Source: UBA2166 sp964463965 (lineage in GTDB: Bacteria; Nitrospirota; Nitrospiria; Nitrospirales; UBA2166). From it: 64,000 nucleotides of DNA. Made by a program: the position numbers and the translations under genes. Location of the stretch: positions 1 to 64,000 of the forward strand of contig CAYXED010000003.1 in NCBI GenBank assembly GCA_964463965.1, written 5' to 3'. This document shows, one piece after another, positions 17,323-26,146 of this stretch (positions are counted from its first letter, which is position 1; the number at the start of each line of letters is the position of its first letter). The notes beneath the pieces were generated by a model. That model was not told where the DNA came from. It did no database searches and saw only the letters and a program-made list of their open reading frames with translations.

Positions 17323-18186
17323 ATGAGAATAAACTTTTCAAAAATAAAAGCATTTGCAGATTTAATTCGACTTCAGAGCCAGACAGGTACCGTGCTTCTC
17401 ATGATGCCTATCCTATGGTCTTTGGTGATTGCGGCTAATGGCCATCCACCAATGCGGCTTGTTGTAGTGTTTATTTTAGGGGCTTTTTTGATGAGAAGCG
17501 CTGGTTGTGTGATTAATGATGTATTTGATTCAGATATTGATCAGAAAGTTGCCCGTACGCAACGGCGTCCATTGCCATCAGGTCGATTAAGTCGAATAGA
17601 AGCGTTATTGTTTTTTTCTTTTTTAATTTCTTGTGCGATGACTCTCCTGATTTTTTTAAATTTATTAACAGTTATTTTGAGCGTTGTTGCTGTGATTTTA
17701 GCTGTCTTATACCCTTTTTCGAAGCGTATTATTCCAATTCCCCAAGCAGTGCTTGGTATTGCCTTTGGGTGGGGATCAATTATGGCATGGGCTGCCGTAA
17801 AAGATACTGTAGAGCTGCCTGCCGTGCTAATTTTTCTTGCGACAGTGTGTTGGGCTATTGGGTACGATACAATTTATGCAATTCAAGATAAAAATGACGA
17901 CCGACTAATTGGTGTAGGTTCAGCTGCTTTGTATTTTGGAAAGCGTGCGTGGCTTGCCATTGCAATAGTATTTTCTGGAATGATGCTGTGCCTTATTTTT
18001 GTGGGTATTTTGCAAGATCTTAGTCATTGGTTTTTTATTTCTCTTATCATCGTATATATCGTAATGGCCATTCAATCTTATATGGTGAAGCGTGGGTTTA
18101 GTTGTGAAGAGGCATTTGACATGTTTCGATCTCATGCATGGATTGGACTTGCAGTTTTTCTTGGGTGTCTAGTAGGGATAAAGTAA
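17323..18186 (+). CDS. ubiA: 4-hydroxybenzoate polyprenyltransferase-like (UbiA family)
   Basis: This integral-membrane prenyltransferase attaches a polyprenyl chain to an aromatic ring in quinone synthesis. The 287 residues match UbiA. The first Asp-rich motif is NDVFDSDIDQKVARTQ followed by RPLPSG, and the second is YDTIYAIQDKNDD. About eight hydrophobic helices are present. The YAIQDKxDD form is typical of the 4-hydroxybenzoate enzyme rather than MenA or chlorophyll synthases, suggesting a ubiquinone-type or related pathway. The neighbours give no other quinone genes. A TTG at 17320 precedes the ATG and is less likely the start. Confidence 0.85.
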   Translation: MRINFSKIKAFADLIRLQSQTGTVLLMMPILWSLVIAANGHPPMRLVVVFILGAFLMRSAGCVINDVFDSDIDQKVARTQRRPLPSGRLSRIEALLFFSFLISCAMTLLIFLNLLTVILSVVAVILAVLYPFSKRIIPIPQAVLGIAFGWGSIMAWAAVKDTVELPAVLIFLATVCWAIGYDTIYAIQDKNDDRLIGVGSAALYFGKRAWLAIAIVFSGMMLCLIFVGILQDLSHWFFISLIIVYIVMAIQSYMVKRGFSCEEAFDMFRSHAWIGLAVFLGCLVGIK

Positions 18187-18238
18187 GGTCTAGGGAAATA
18201 TATACTCAATGTTGAAGTATTACTATCTGATTAAATAC

Positions 18239-19288
18239 ATGAAAAATTACTTTTCCATATATTGCGTGGCAGCAATTCAGGTTGGATTAATTCTTGTTTT
18301 TCTTTCTTCCTGCATGAGTAAAAATATTTTTTCCCGTGTAATTCATTTAGATGGACCTACAATGGGTACGAAGTATCATGTTTCTATCAATGAAAGTCTA
18401 CCGAAGAAGGAATATCAGGTTCTTCATCATGAAATTGAAGCTATTCTTGAGGCAATTAATGAAAAGATGTCTACCTATCAAGGCGATTCTGAACTTTCTC
18501 ATTTGAATTTGAATCCTGATACTACGTGGATCAATATTTCTCCTGATCTTTTTTCTGTTATTGATGAGGCTATGTATGTAAGTAGGATAACCAATGGGGC
18601 TTTTGATATAACTGTAGGCGATCTGGTCAATTTATGGGGCTTTGGACCATCTATTCAGTCATCCATCGTTCCTTCTGATGCTTCGATTGACAGAGTTATG
18701 AGAGGAGTAGGGTATAAACATCTTCATGTTCAGAGGGCATCCTCATCAATTCGTAAAGATATCCCTGGTCTTTATATTGACCTTTCTGGAATTGCAAAAG
18801 GGTATGCTGTAGATCAAGTAGCTCTTCACCTTGAAGCTCAAGGGGTTATGAATTATCTCATTGAGATTGGAGGAGAACTAAAGGCAAATGGAAAGAACAA
18901 AAATAATATAGGTTGGGAAGTGATTATTGAACGGCCTGTGCCTTTGGTGCGTGAAAAGTATGCCGCGGTAAATTTGAGAAATATGGCAATTGCTACATCT
19001 GGTGATTATCGAAATTATATTGAACGAGATGGTAAACGTTTTTCACATACAATTAATCCAACTACTGGGAAACCCATAACTCATACCTTAGCATCTGTAA
19101 CTGTCATTAATAGTTCTGCCATGAGAGCAGATGCTTTTGCAACCGGCCTTATGGTTCTTGGCCCTGAGGAAGGCTATGAAATTGCGGTGCGAGAATCTTT
19201 AGCTGCATTTTTTATTGTGAAAAAGAATGATATATTTGAATCTAAGAGTACACCAATGTGGCGTAAATACGTGAGTGTCGACATATAA
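18239..19288 (+). CDS. apbE: FAD:protein FMN transferase (ApbE), lipoprotein
   Basis: ApbE covalently attaches FMN to Thr of flavoproteins such as NqrB/C or RnfG, or supplies flavin to periplasmic reductases. The protein has a lipoprotein signal with lipobox LSSC, then the ApbE core: TMGTKYHV, EKMSTYQGDSELS, GAFDITVGDLVNLWGFG, DLSGIAKGYAVD, EIGGELKANG, SGDYRNY, and the late Asp/Thr motif (RADAFATGLMVLG) that binds Mg-FAD. About 349 residues from the ATG at 18239; an earlier ATG at 18209 would add ten residues. No Nqr/Rnf gene is adjacent, so the target is unknown. Confidence 0.92.
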   Translation: MKNYFSIYCVAAIQVGLILVFLSSCMSKNIFSRVIHLDGPTMGTKYHVSINESLPKKEYQVLHHEIEAILEAINEKMSTYQGDSELSHLNLNPDTTWINISPDLFSVIDEAMYVSRITNGAFDITVGDLVNLWGFGPSIQSSIVPSDASIDRVMRGVGYKHLHVQRASSSIRKDIPGLYIDLSGIAKGYAVDQVALHLEAQGVMNYLIEIGGELKANGKNKNNIGWEVIIERPVPLVREKYAAVNLRNMAIATSGDYRNYIERDGKRFSHTINPTTGKPITHTLASVTVINSSAMRADAFATGLMVLGPEEGYEIAVRESLAAFFIVKKNDIFESKSTPMWRKYVSVDI

Positions 19289-19361
19289 ATTATTTCATGC
19301 TTTTATGGGGTTTTTAGGATAGATAGCATAACTATTTTCAGTTTATCTGAGGTTTAAAATA

Positions 19362-21071
19362 ATGCATCAAGAAGATCTTCTTCTAGCAGTTGTTGTTCTT
19401 ATGTTAGCAGCAGCTATCTCTGTTCCGTTTTTCCGATGGCTAGGGTTGGGGTCAGTCTTAGGGTTTCTTACTGCTGGGGTGGTTGTTGGCCCATGGGGTT
19501 TAAAAATTACCACTGAGGTGGAAACGATACGACACTTTTCAGAGTTTGGAGTAGTCTTCCTTCTCTTTCTGATTGGTCTTGAACTTCGGCTTGGAAAGCT
19601 TTGGGATATGAGAAGGCTAGTATTTGGGCTCGGTGGATCCCAAGTTTTTGTGACTGGTGGGCTGATTGCAGTTTATGCATGGGTTTTTGGGGTGCCATGG
19701 AATATTGCCTTGGTTGTGGGCTTTGGACTCGCAATGTCCTCAACGGCATTTGGATTGCAGATTCTGACCGAAAAGGGAGAGATGGGTACGCGATATGGTC
19801 GGGCCTCTTTCGGTATCTTGCTCATGCAAGATTTAGCAGTTGTACCTATGCTGGCGCTCGTTCCATTTATGGGGACTATGACTCATGGGGAGGATACCTC
19901 TGTATGGTTATCCATGCTAAAAGCCCTCAGTATGATTTGTGTTGTGATTGTCCTTGGGCGCTATGTTCTACCGAATGTTTTTCGATCTTTAGCTAGGAGT
20001 GGAAATACAGGGTCTTTTACTGGCATTGCTCTGATTACTGTTTTGGGTGCAGCATGGCTTATGGAACAAGTTCATTTATCAATGGCGCTAGGAGCATTTC
20101 TTATAGGGTTGCTTCTCTCTGACTCTGAATATCGACATCAGATTGAGGCAGTCATCCAGCCATTAAGGGAATTTTTACTTGGGTTATTTTTTATGGCTGT
20201 AGGTATGTCGATTGACTTTGGGCTTGTAATGGAAAGTGGTCTGGTTATATTTGGACATGCTATTGGAATTTTGATTATCAAAGCTTTGTCATTATATGTG
20301 TTGTGCCGGTTGGCTGGCTATACAACAATTTCTTCCTTTCGAGTCTCACTTTTGCTCCCTCAGGCCGGTGAGTTTGGTTTTGTGCTATTTGGCGTAGCTA
20401 TAGCTAGTGCTGTGATTGACCAAGAATTGTTTAAGCATTTACTTTTGCTAATCGCAATGACCATGGCTTTGACGCCATTTCTAGATATATTGTCTGCTCG
20501 GATTACAAGTCGACTGGAAGTTGCAAAGGGCATTGATATGGATGAAGTGGCCCATAGAGACCTAGAACACCATGTTTTGATTGCTGGATTTGGTCGTATT
20601 GGAGAGACGGTTGCTTTGATGTTGAAAAACAGTGATGTTCCGTATCTCGGATTAGATATTGATGCGAAGGCTGTAGAGAGTGGTCGTGCACGTGGTTTTA
20701 ACATTTTTTATGGAGATGCAAGCAAGGGAAGTGTTTTGCAGGCATCTGGTGCTGGGCATGCGAAGCTTATAATTGTCACTATGGATAATAGGGAGGCTGC
20801 AGAGCGAACTGTGTCTTCAATTCGATATCTTTATCCAGGAGTTCCTATTCAGGCACGTACCTTTGATTTAAACCATAGCAAAAAGATCCTATCATTGGGT
20901 GCAAACTTTGTTGTCCCTGAACATGTTGAAGTCAGTCTTCAGTTAGGACGAGAAGCTTTGTTCCAACTAGGACATACAGAACTTGATGTAAATGAGCTCG
21001 CTGAGGACATCCGTCAGAACGATTATGCGGTTCTTCGACGCCTTACTGAGGAAGCAGGGTCTTCTAAGTAA
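19362..21071 (+). CDS. KefB/KefC-type cation:proton antiporter (CPA2) with RCK domain
   Basis: This 569-residue inner-membrane transporter has about 12 hydrophobic segments (residues 1-385) of the Na+/H+-exchanger fold, with EFGVVFLLFLIGLEL and LLPQAGEFGFVLF. The latter is the region containing the conserved acidic residues. A cytosolic TrkA-N (RCK) domain starts near residue 403 (VLIAGFGRIGE) and binds nucleotide. Such proteins exchange K+ or Na+ for protons and in E. coli protect against electrophiles. Whether this one is glutathione-gated cannot be told; no KefF/KefG ancillary gene is next to it. GAGGT lies upstream of the ATG. Confidence 0.9.
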   Translation: MHQEDLLLAVVVLMLAAAISVPFFRWLGLGSVLGFLTAGVVVGPWGLKITTEVETIRHFSEFGVVFLLFLIGLELRLGKLWDMRRLVFGLGGSQVFVTGGLIAVYAWVFGVPWNIALVVGFGLAMSSTAFGLQILTEKGEMGTRYGRASFGILLMQDLAVVPMLALVPFMGTMTHGEDTSVWLSMLKALSMICVVIVLGRYVLPNVFRSLARSGNTGSFTGIALITVLGAAWLMEQVHLSMALGAFLIGLLLSDSEYRHQIEAVIQPLREFLLGLFFMAVGMSIDFGLVMESGLVIFGHAIGILIIKALSLYVLCRLAGYTTISSFRVSLLLPQAGEFGFVLFGVAIASAVIDQELFKHLLLLIAMTMALTPFLDILSARITSRLEVAKGIDMDEVAHRDLEHHVLIAGFGRIGETVALMLKNSDVPYLGLDIDAKAVESGRARGFNIFYGDASKGSVLQASGAGHAKLIIVTMDNREAAERTVSSIRYLYPGVPIQARTFDLNHSKKILSLGANFVVPEHVEVSLQLGREALFQLGHTELDVNELAEDIRQNDYAVLRRLTEEAGSSK

Positions 21072-21133
21072 CAGGTGCTTTTATTGTTTCTCTGTACGGT
21101 TTAATCTGAAGCAGGATACGGTGGTATTTTGCT

Positions 21134-22636
21134 TCACCTAGTCCATGCCAACCAACGATTTAGCATTTTTTTAATTGTTGGAGTTAGTCTGTTTTTATTA
21201 TATGCATCTCCAAGGCGCTTAATTGCTTCTGCTTGGGTAGGATAGGGATGGATTGTCTTTGCGATAGCTGTCATTCCAAGACTATTGGTCATTGCTAAGG
21301 TAATTTCGCTTATCATTTCTCCTGCATGTGTTGCCACGATGGTTCCACCAAGGATTTTGTCAGTACCCTTTTCGACGTGAACTCGTGCGAACCCTTCAGT
21401 TTCGCTGTCGAGAATTGCGCGATCATTATTTTTGAGCTCCCAGGTAAAAGTCTGTATTTCTTTTCCAGACTTTAGGGCTTCTTTTGAAGTAAGACCCACA
21501 TGAGCAATTTCAGGTGTGGTATATGTGCACCACGGAATTGTCAAAGCAGTAGTTTTTTGACGACCGTAGAAAAGAGTATTTGCAATGACAATGCGAGCCA
21601 TTGCGTCAGCGGAATGAGTAAACTTATAGGGAAAGCAAATATCCCCAGCTGCATAAATATTTTTATTTGTAGTTGCAAGTTTCGTATCAACATCAACGCC
21701 TGTCCGTGGGTTGTAGGAGACTCCAACAGAATCAAGGTTAAGGTTTTCAACATTTGGAGCGCGCCCGATACTCATTAAAATTTCGTCCACAAGTAGCTGT
21801 CTAACTGTTCCGTTTACATCATATGTAATTATTTTTTCTGATCCTTTCGATTTTGTATCTATGATGCTAGAGGAGCAGCTAAAATGAACTCCATCTCTTT
21901 CCAGGGACTTTTTTACTATATCTGCTCCATCGGAATCATCACGTGGGAGAATACGTCGTTCTTTCTCAATAACAGTTACGGTGCTTCCAAAACGTGCAAA
22001 GGCTTGAGCCATTTCGCAGCCTATTGCTCCGGCGCCAATTACTGCAATTCTTTTGGGGAGTGTCTGTAATGAGAATATTGTTTCATTTGTAAGGTACCCG
22101 GTTTCTTCCAATCCGGAGATTGGAAATGCGGCGGCGCGCGCACCTGTTGCAATAACTGCGCGTTTAAAATTTAAGGTTGTTCCGTTAACATCGATAGAGT
22201 TTGATCCTGTAAATGCAGCTGCCCCAAAAAAAACATCAACACCAAGGTTTTGAAACCTTTTTGCAGAATCTGTTGGGCTAATCTGTGCACGAAGCCTTCT
22301 CATTCGTGCCATTGCCTCAGAAAAATTGAAGTCAACTCCGTCAGGGATGTGGATACCAAATTGACTTAAATTTTTAACATCAGCCCAGGCACGTGATGCT
22401 CGTAGTATTCCTTTTGAGGGCACACAACCAACATTTAAACAATCTCCACCCATAAATTTTTTTTCTACGAGTGCCACATGTGCGCCTAAGCCCGCAGCTC
22501 CTGCGGCCGTGACCAATCCAGCTGTTCCTGCACCTATAACAACCAAGTTATAGCGATTTTTTGGTGTTGGGTTAATCCAGTCTGGCGGATGAACATTGTT
22601 GACTAATTCCTGGTCGTATGGATCATTAAGTAGCAT
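21134..22636 (-). CDS. MerA-like FAD-dependent pyridine nucleotide-disulfide oxidoreductase
   Basis: This 500-residue flavoprotein belongs to the class I disulfide reductase family. It shows the FAD site VVIGAGTAGLVTAAGAAG, the redox-active pair in GGDCLNVGCVPSKG (C66 and C71), the NAD(P) site AVIGAGAIGCEMAQ, the second FAD motif NIYAAGDIC, and the C-terminal catalytic HPYPTQAE. The closest named families are mercuric reductase and dihydrolipoamide dehydrogenase. It lacks both the N-terminal HMA domain and the C-terminal vicinal Cys pair of true MerA, so mercury reduction is unlikely. It is next to msrP on the same strand, 32 bases apart, and might pass electrons in an oxidative-stress context (inference). 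Its substrate is unknown. Confidence 0.85.
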   Translation of the reverse strand: MLLNDPYDQELVNNVHPPDWINPTPKNRYNLVVIGAGTAGLVTAAGAAGLGAHVALVEKKFMGGDCLNVGCVPSKGILRASRAWADVKNLSQFGIHIPDGVDFNFSEAMARMRRLRAQISPTDSAKRFQNLGVDVFFGAAAFTGSNSIDVNGTTLNFKRAVIATGARAAAFPISGLEETGYLTNETIFSLQTLPKRIAVIGAGAIGCEMAQAFARFGSTVTVIEKERRILPRDDSDGADIVKKSLERDGVHFSCSSSIIDTKSKGSEKIITYDVNGTVRQLLVDEILMSIGRAPNVENLNLDSVGVSYNPRTGVDVDTKLATTNKNIYAAGDICFPYKFTHSADAMARIVIANTLFYGRQKTTALTIPWCTYTTPEIAHVGLTSKEALKSGKEIQTFTWELKNNDRAILDSETEGFARVHVEKGTDKILGGTIVATHAGEMISEITLAMTNSLGMTAIAKTIHPYPTQAEAIKRLGDAYNKNRLTPTIKKMLNRWLAWTR

Positions 22637-22668
22637 TATGTGTCCTATATCTTGGAAGAGTTTTTATT

Positions 22669-23670
22669 TTAAGATGAGTATAAGTGAGCAACCCATCTTT
22701 CATAGCCATTATAAAGCATTGTAGGCCGACGTTCGTTATCAGTGCCAATCATGCGTTCTGAGGCTTGCGACCACCGTCGGTGGGGAATATTAGGGTTTAC
22801 ATTTGCTATGAGGCCATACTCGTAGGGAATAGAGGTATTCCAGAAAGTTGACGGCTGCTCTTTGAGAAACTCAATACTAACAATAGATTTGATGCTTTTA
22901 AATCCATACTTCCATGGGGTTACTAATCGAATTGGTGCTCCATGTTGCTTCAGAAGTGGGTGGCCGTAAATTCCAGTTACGAGCATGGTAAGTTCGTTTG
23001 TTGCCTCTTCTATGGTCAGCATCTCAGTATATGGCCATGGACCAGAGGGAAATATCCCAAACCGAGGTTTTTGTCCAGGGGTATTTTCAGGGTCCATAAA
23101 AGTAGTCATTTTTACAAACTTAACGGAGGAATGTGGTTGAACAAGGTCAACTAATGCTTTCATGGGGAAACCCGTCCATGGAACAGCCATTGCCCATGCT
23201 TCAACACAACGTAGCCGATATAGTCTTTCCTCCATTGGCATTTTCCTCATAAGATCGTCAAGATCATATGTTCGATGTTGTTTCACTAATCCGCCAATTT
23301 TTATGGACCAAGGGGTTGTTTTGAAATGCTCAACAAGTTTCCAAATAATAGTTTTGCTTATACTGCTAAATTCATAGAAATTATTAAATGTGGCCGCAAC
23401 TCTCTCATCAGTTATTGGACGATCAAGCTTAAACTGAGAATTTTTTGTTGCGGGATATAAATCTGGTGCAGGGGGCGTGGTTTGTTTTCCAGTGATTAGT
23501 GGGTCGGTCTCGTCAGAATGGTCAGCATATGCATGGTTTGTCCCAAATATACTTCCCATCAGAACTCCAGCGCCTCCCTTTAATATTTGTCGACGATTAT
23601 AATAAACTGATTCTGGCGTTGAATCAGATTCTGGTATTTCCCAGCCACGGGAGAGTTTTATAATTGGCAT
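22669..23670 (-). CDS. msrP: protein-methionine-sulfoxide reductase catalytic subunit (YedY)
   Basis: MsrP is a periplasmic molybdopterin enzyme that repairs oxidised methionines in exported proteins. The 333-residue protein has a twin-arginine signal (NRRQILKGGAG, RR at 26-27), the substrate/cofactor region, and the Mo-ligand Cys in YRLRCVEAWAMAVPWTG (C155). The C-terminal FWNTSIPYEYG and WSQASERMIG are also typical. AGGAG lies 11 bases before the ATG. The usual haem membrane partner msrQ is not adjacent, so electrons may come from a distant MsrQ or another donor. It sits with a disulfide reductase and an aldo/keto reductase. Confidence 0.93.
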   Translation of the reverse strand: MPIIKLSRGWEIPESDSTPESVYYNRRQILKGGAGVLMGSIFGTNHAYADHSDETDPLITGKQTTPPAPDLYPATKNSQFKLDRPITDERVAATFNNFYEFSSISKTIIWKLVEHFKTTPWSIKIGGLVKQHRTYDLDDLMRKMPMEERLYRLRCVEAWAMAVPWTGFPMKALVDLVQPHSSVKFVKMTTFMDPENTPGQKPRFGIFPSGPWPYTEMLTIEEATNELTMLVTGIYGHPLLKQHGAPIRLVTPWKYGFKSIKSIVSIEFLKEQPSTFWNTSIPYEYGLIANVNPNIPHRRWSQASERMIGTDNERRPTMLYNGYERWVAHLYSS

Positions 23671-23694
23671 ATAGTATTAACTCCTGTATGAGTG

Positions 23695-24657
23695 TTAAAA
23701 ATTATACAGTGTTTTGACCCATTCAGCCTCTGCTTTTGTCATGGCACTAGGTACAGCTGCAGCTGCTTCTGCTTGTGTTGGGGATCGTTGCCCTAGTAGA
23801 ACGCATCCGGTAGGGGTATCGGTGAGAATTGTATTGAGGAGGCCGTGAAGTACCGGTTGTTCGCATTCTGAAAACTTATTTTTCAGCATTGTAGTCGCAG
23901 AAGAAATTTTCTCAAGTATTTTTGAGTCTGAGAACTCTTTAATATTGGACCGAAAGTCCCCTATGGGAAATGACGTGGGTTTAGTATATTTCCCTGTCAA
24001 CAAACCGTGTTTTAGGGGAGAAAAAAAAGCTACTCCGATATTATGAGTGTCTACCCATTCCTTTAATCCACTTGTAGCGTATTCATTATCCATGACATTA
24101 CGGTATGGTTGAATAACATCTGGGTTAACTCTGTCTATGTACCTTAATATAGCCTCTGTATCCCAATCAGAAAGGCCTATAAAACGAATTTTCCCTTCAG
24201 TTTGTGCACGATGAAGAACCTCAAGCGCCGGGTCTAGATATTCGTCTAACTTTCCAAACATACAGTGATGAAAATACAATAGATCAATGGTGTTTGTGCG
24301 AAGCTGTTTGAGCGATAGTTCAAGTTGGTGTTTCATGAAGGTTGGATGATAATAGTGAGGATATGGCCCCATTACCCAACCAAGTTTAGTGGCTAGGAAG
24401 ATATCTTTTCTTGGCACCGTTTTCCAAACCTCTCCTATAAGTTGTTCCGAGCGGCCATTGCCGTATGCGTCTGCTGTATCCCAATGGTTGATGCCAAGTT
24501 CCCAAGCACGAATTAGACACTGTTTTGCTGTTTCATCATCATGTCCAGACCAACCGACAGATCTATCCCCAGCAGTATTCGAGCCTCCATGAGCCCATGT
24601 TCCAAGGCTAATTGAAGATACAGTAGCCTGGGTACGGCCTAAAATTATCTGGCGCAT
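23695..24657 (-). CDS. aldo/keto reductase
   Basis: This is a cytoplasmic NADPH-dependent oxidoreductase of the AKR superfamily, 320 residues. The catalytic tetrad is visible: Asp and Tyr in NHWDTADAYGNGRSE, Lys in DIFLATKLG, and His in DLLYFHH. Later ATP/AKR features include RFIGLSDWD and the nucleotide-binding end region (VLLGQRSP). The substrate cannot be predicted. It belongs to the minus-strand group with the FKBP gene upstream and msrP downstream, all with short gaps, so co-expression in redox defence is plausible. TAAGG precedes the ATG. Confidence 0.9.
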   Translation of the reverse strand: MRQIILGRTQATVSSISLGTWAHGGSNTAGDRSVGWSGHDDETAKQCLIRAWELGINHWDTADAYGNGRSEQLIGEVWKTVPRKDIFLATKLGWVMGPYPHYYHPTFMKHQLELSLKQLRTNTIDLLYFHHCMFGKLDEYLDPALEVLHRAQTEGKIRFIGLSDWDTEAILRYIDRVNPDVIQPYRNVMDNEYATSGLKEWVDTHNIGVAFFSPLKHGLLTGKYTKPTSFPIGDFRSNIKEFSDSKILEKISSATTMLKNKFSECEQPVLHGLLNTILTDTPTGCVLLGQRSPTQAEAAAAVPSAMTKAEAEWVKTLYNF

Positions 24658-24674
24658 TTTTACCTTAAAGTAAC

Positions 24675-25178
24675 TTATGGCTCGACGGTAAGTATTCTGA
24701 TGTCAAATGTTAGATCCTTTCCAGCCAGCGGGTGGTTGACATCGACTGTGACGGATGTGTCGGTCACTTCGGTAACTTTTACTGGCTGTCCACCCGGACC
24801 GGCGAGTTGAGAGTTAACTTTGACGTCCGGTGGCATATTCTTTTTGTCTACAGTGACTGTTTTTGCGGGGTCATATTCTCCATAAGCTTCTGCTGCCGAG
24901 ACAAAAATTACTGCAGTGTCTCCAGCTTTCATGCCGTTGATTTGTCTTTCTAGCCCTGCAATAAGCTGTCCCTGCCCTTGAGTAAAAGGGAGAGGCTCTT
25001 TCCCAACATTTGAATCTACTTCAGTGCCATCGGGAAGGGTAAGGGTGTATTCAATCGTGACCTTTGTCCCATCTTTGATTTCTGGTAGAGCATTAGTTTT
25101 GTCTGAGGTGCAGGCAATGAGGAAGATAAAAGCCGTTACTAATGATATTCTAATGGATGGTGTGAAGTAGACATGCAT
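24675..25178 (-). CDS. FKBP-type peptidyl-prolyl isomerase, SlyD-like, lipoprotein
   Basis: The 167-residue protein starts with a lipoprotein signal peptide (lipobox around LIAC, C23), followed by an FKBP fold: VTIEYTLTLPDGTEVDS, GQGQLIAGLERQINGMKAGDT and AYGEYDP. The insertion in the middle (about 100-150) and the VNHPLAGKDLTFDI end resemble SlyD-type FKBPs with a chaperone flap. The usual SlyD His-rich tail is missing. It probably assists folding in the periplasm, attached to a membrane. AAGGAG lies before the ATG. First gene of the FKBP-AKR-msrP-reductase group. Confidence 0.9.
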   Translation of the reverse strand: MHVYFTPSIRISLVTAFIFLIACTSDKTNALPEIKDGTKVTIEYTLTLPDGTEVDSNVGKEPLPFTQGQGQLIAGLERQINGMKAGDTAVIFVSAAEAYGEYDPAKTVTVDKKNMPPDVKVNSQLAGPGGQPVKVTEVTDTSVTVDVNHPLAGKDLTFDIRILTVEP

Positions 25179-25259
25179 TGAAAAGCTCCTTTCACATGAG
25201 GAAGTATTATTTTCCTATGTCGGTATAGAGTAATTTTTTCCCAGTAGTGAAGTATAATT

Positions 25260-25283
25260 CATACGTGTATGATCGTATCATAC
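25260..25283. promoter_or_regulatory. nested palindrome in the divergent FKBP/hydrolase promoter region
   Basis: Two overlapping inverted repeats occupy 24 bp: CATAC-GT-GTATG (25260-25271) and GTATGAT-CGT-ATCATAC (25267-25283). Both are perfect. They lie between divergent genes, about 80 bases from the FKBP start and 50 from the hydrolase start, where an operator of a dimeric repressor would be expected. No regulator gene is adjacent, so this is only a candidate site. Confidence 0.35.
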
Positions 25284-25334
25284 CTTGAAGTATGGCAACA
25301 GGAGACTGGGGAATATGTGTAAGAAGAGGTGAGG

Positions 25335-26087
25335 ATGCTTGATCAATTTTTTCTTTACCACCCAAGACCTTTGGCCGACAAAAGATGGGCATCTATGAGC
25401 CAGCTTCCTTTGGAAGATGTATGGTTTCATGCAGCAGATGGTACTCGTCTTTTTGGGTGGTTTCTTCAATCATCTTCTCAGGCACCACTCTTTTTATGGT
25501 GTCATGGGAATGCTGGAAATATTTCTGATAGACTTTCTGATCTCATTAGGTTTTTTCGTTTAGGGTTTTCAGTATTTCTCTTTGACTATCGAGGGTATGG
25601 AAAGAGTGATGGTTATCCATCTGAAGGCGGTCTATACAAAGACGTTCTTGGAGCTTATGCGTATATCACAATGGTGCGGAGGTATCCAGCAAGTAAAGTG
25701 GTGGTTTTTGGGAGATCGTTAGGCGCAGCGGTTGCTGGCTATCTTGGTGGCCAAAGAAGTCTGGCAGGTGTGGTTTTAGAATCTTCTTTTCCGTCTGTGG
25801 AGGAAATGGCTAGGACTCACTATTTTGGTCTTCCTGCCCATTGGCTTATTCAAGCAAATTTTAATCTTTTGCTATGGGTAAAAGAGATACGACGACCAAT
25901 TTTAGTTATACATGGAGATCGTGATCGTGTTGTTCCATTAAGGCTAGGTGAGCAAGTCTACAGGCAGGCCAATAGGCCAAAGTATTTTTATAAGGTTCCT
26001 GGGGGAGGCCATAATGATATGGCTACTGTCGGTGGGCCGAAATATTTTAATCAAATTAATAATTTTGTAATGTCTGTTACGGGGTAA
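25335..26087 (+). CDS. alpha/beta-hydrolase (BEM46-like)
   Basis: This 250-residue serine hydrolase has an oxyanion-hole region WCHGNAGNIS, nucleophile elbow FGRSLG, catalytic Asp in VIHGDRDRVVP and catalytic His in GGGHNDM. This set and the length match BEM46/YfhR-like proteins. The substrate is unknown. An N-terminal membrane signal as in eukaryotic members is not obvious; the first residues are only moderately hydrophobic. I chose the ATG at 25335, since AGAGGTG precedes it, over a GTG two codons upstream. It is monocistronic and convergent with adk. Confidence 0.87.
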   Translation: MLDQFFLYHPRPLADKRWASMSQLPLEDVWFHAADGTRLFGWFLQSSSQAPLFLWCHGNAGNISDRLSDLIRFFRLGFSVFLFDYRGYGKSDGYPSEGGLYKDVLGAYAYITMVRRYPASKVVVFGRSLGAAVAGYLGGQRSLAGVVLESSFPSVEEMARTHYFGLPAHWLIQANFNLLLWVKEIRRPILVIHGDRDRVVPLRLGEQVYRQANRPKYFYKVPGGGHNDMATVGGPKYFNQINNFVMSVTG

Positions 26088-26146
26088 TTATAAGTCAAAT
26101 ATAGACTATTTTATGTGGACATGATGGTATGAAAATGATGCAGGTA

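Noticed and set aside
21108..21137. Terminator between the antiporter and the disulfide reductase
   Set aside because: TGAAGCA/TGCTTCA forms a 7-bp stem, but it overlaps the reductase stop codon and has no T-tract on either strand.
21134..22636. Mercuric reductase
   Set aside because: The FAD and Cys motifs fit the family, but the HMA domain and the C-terminal Cys pair of MerA are missing, and no mer genes are adjacent.
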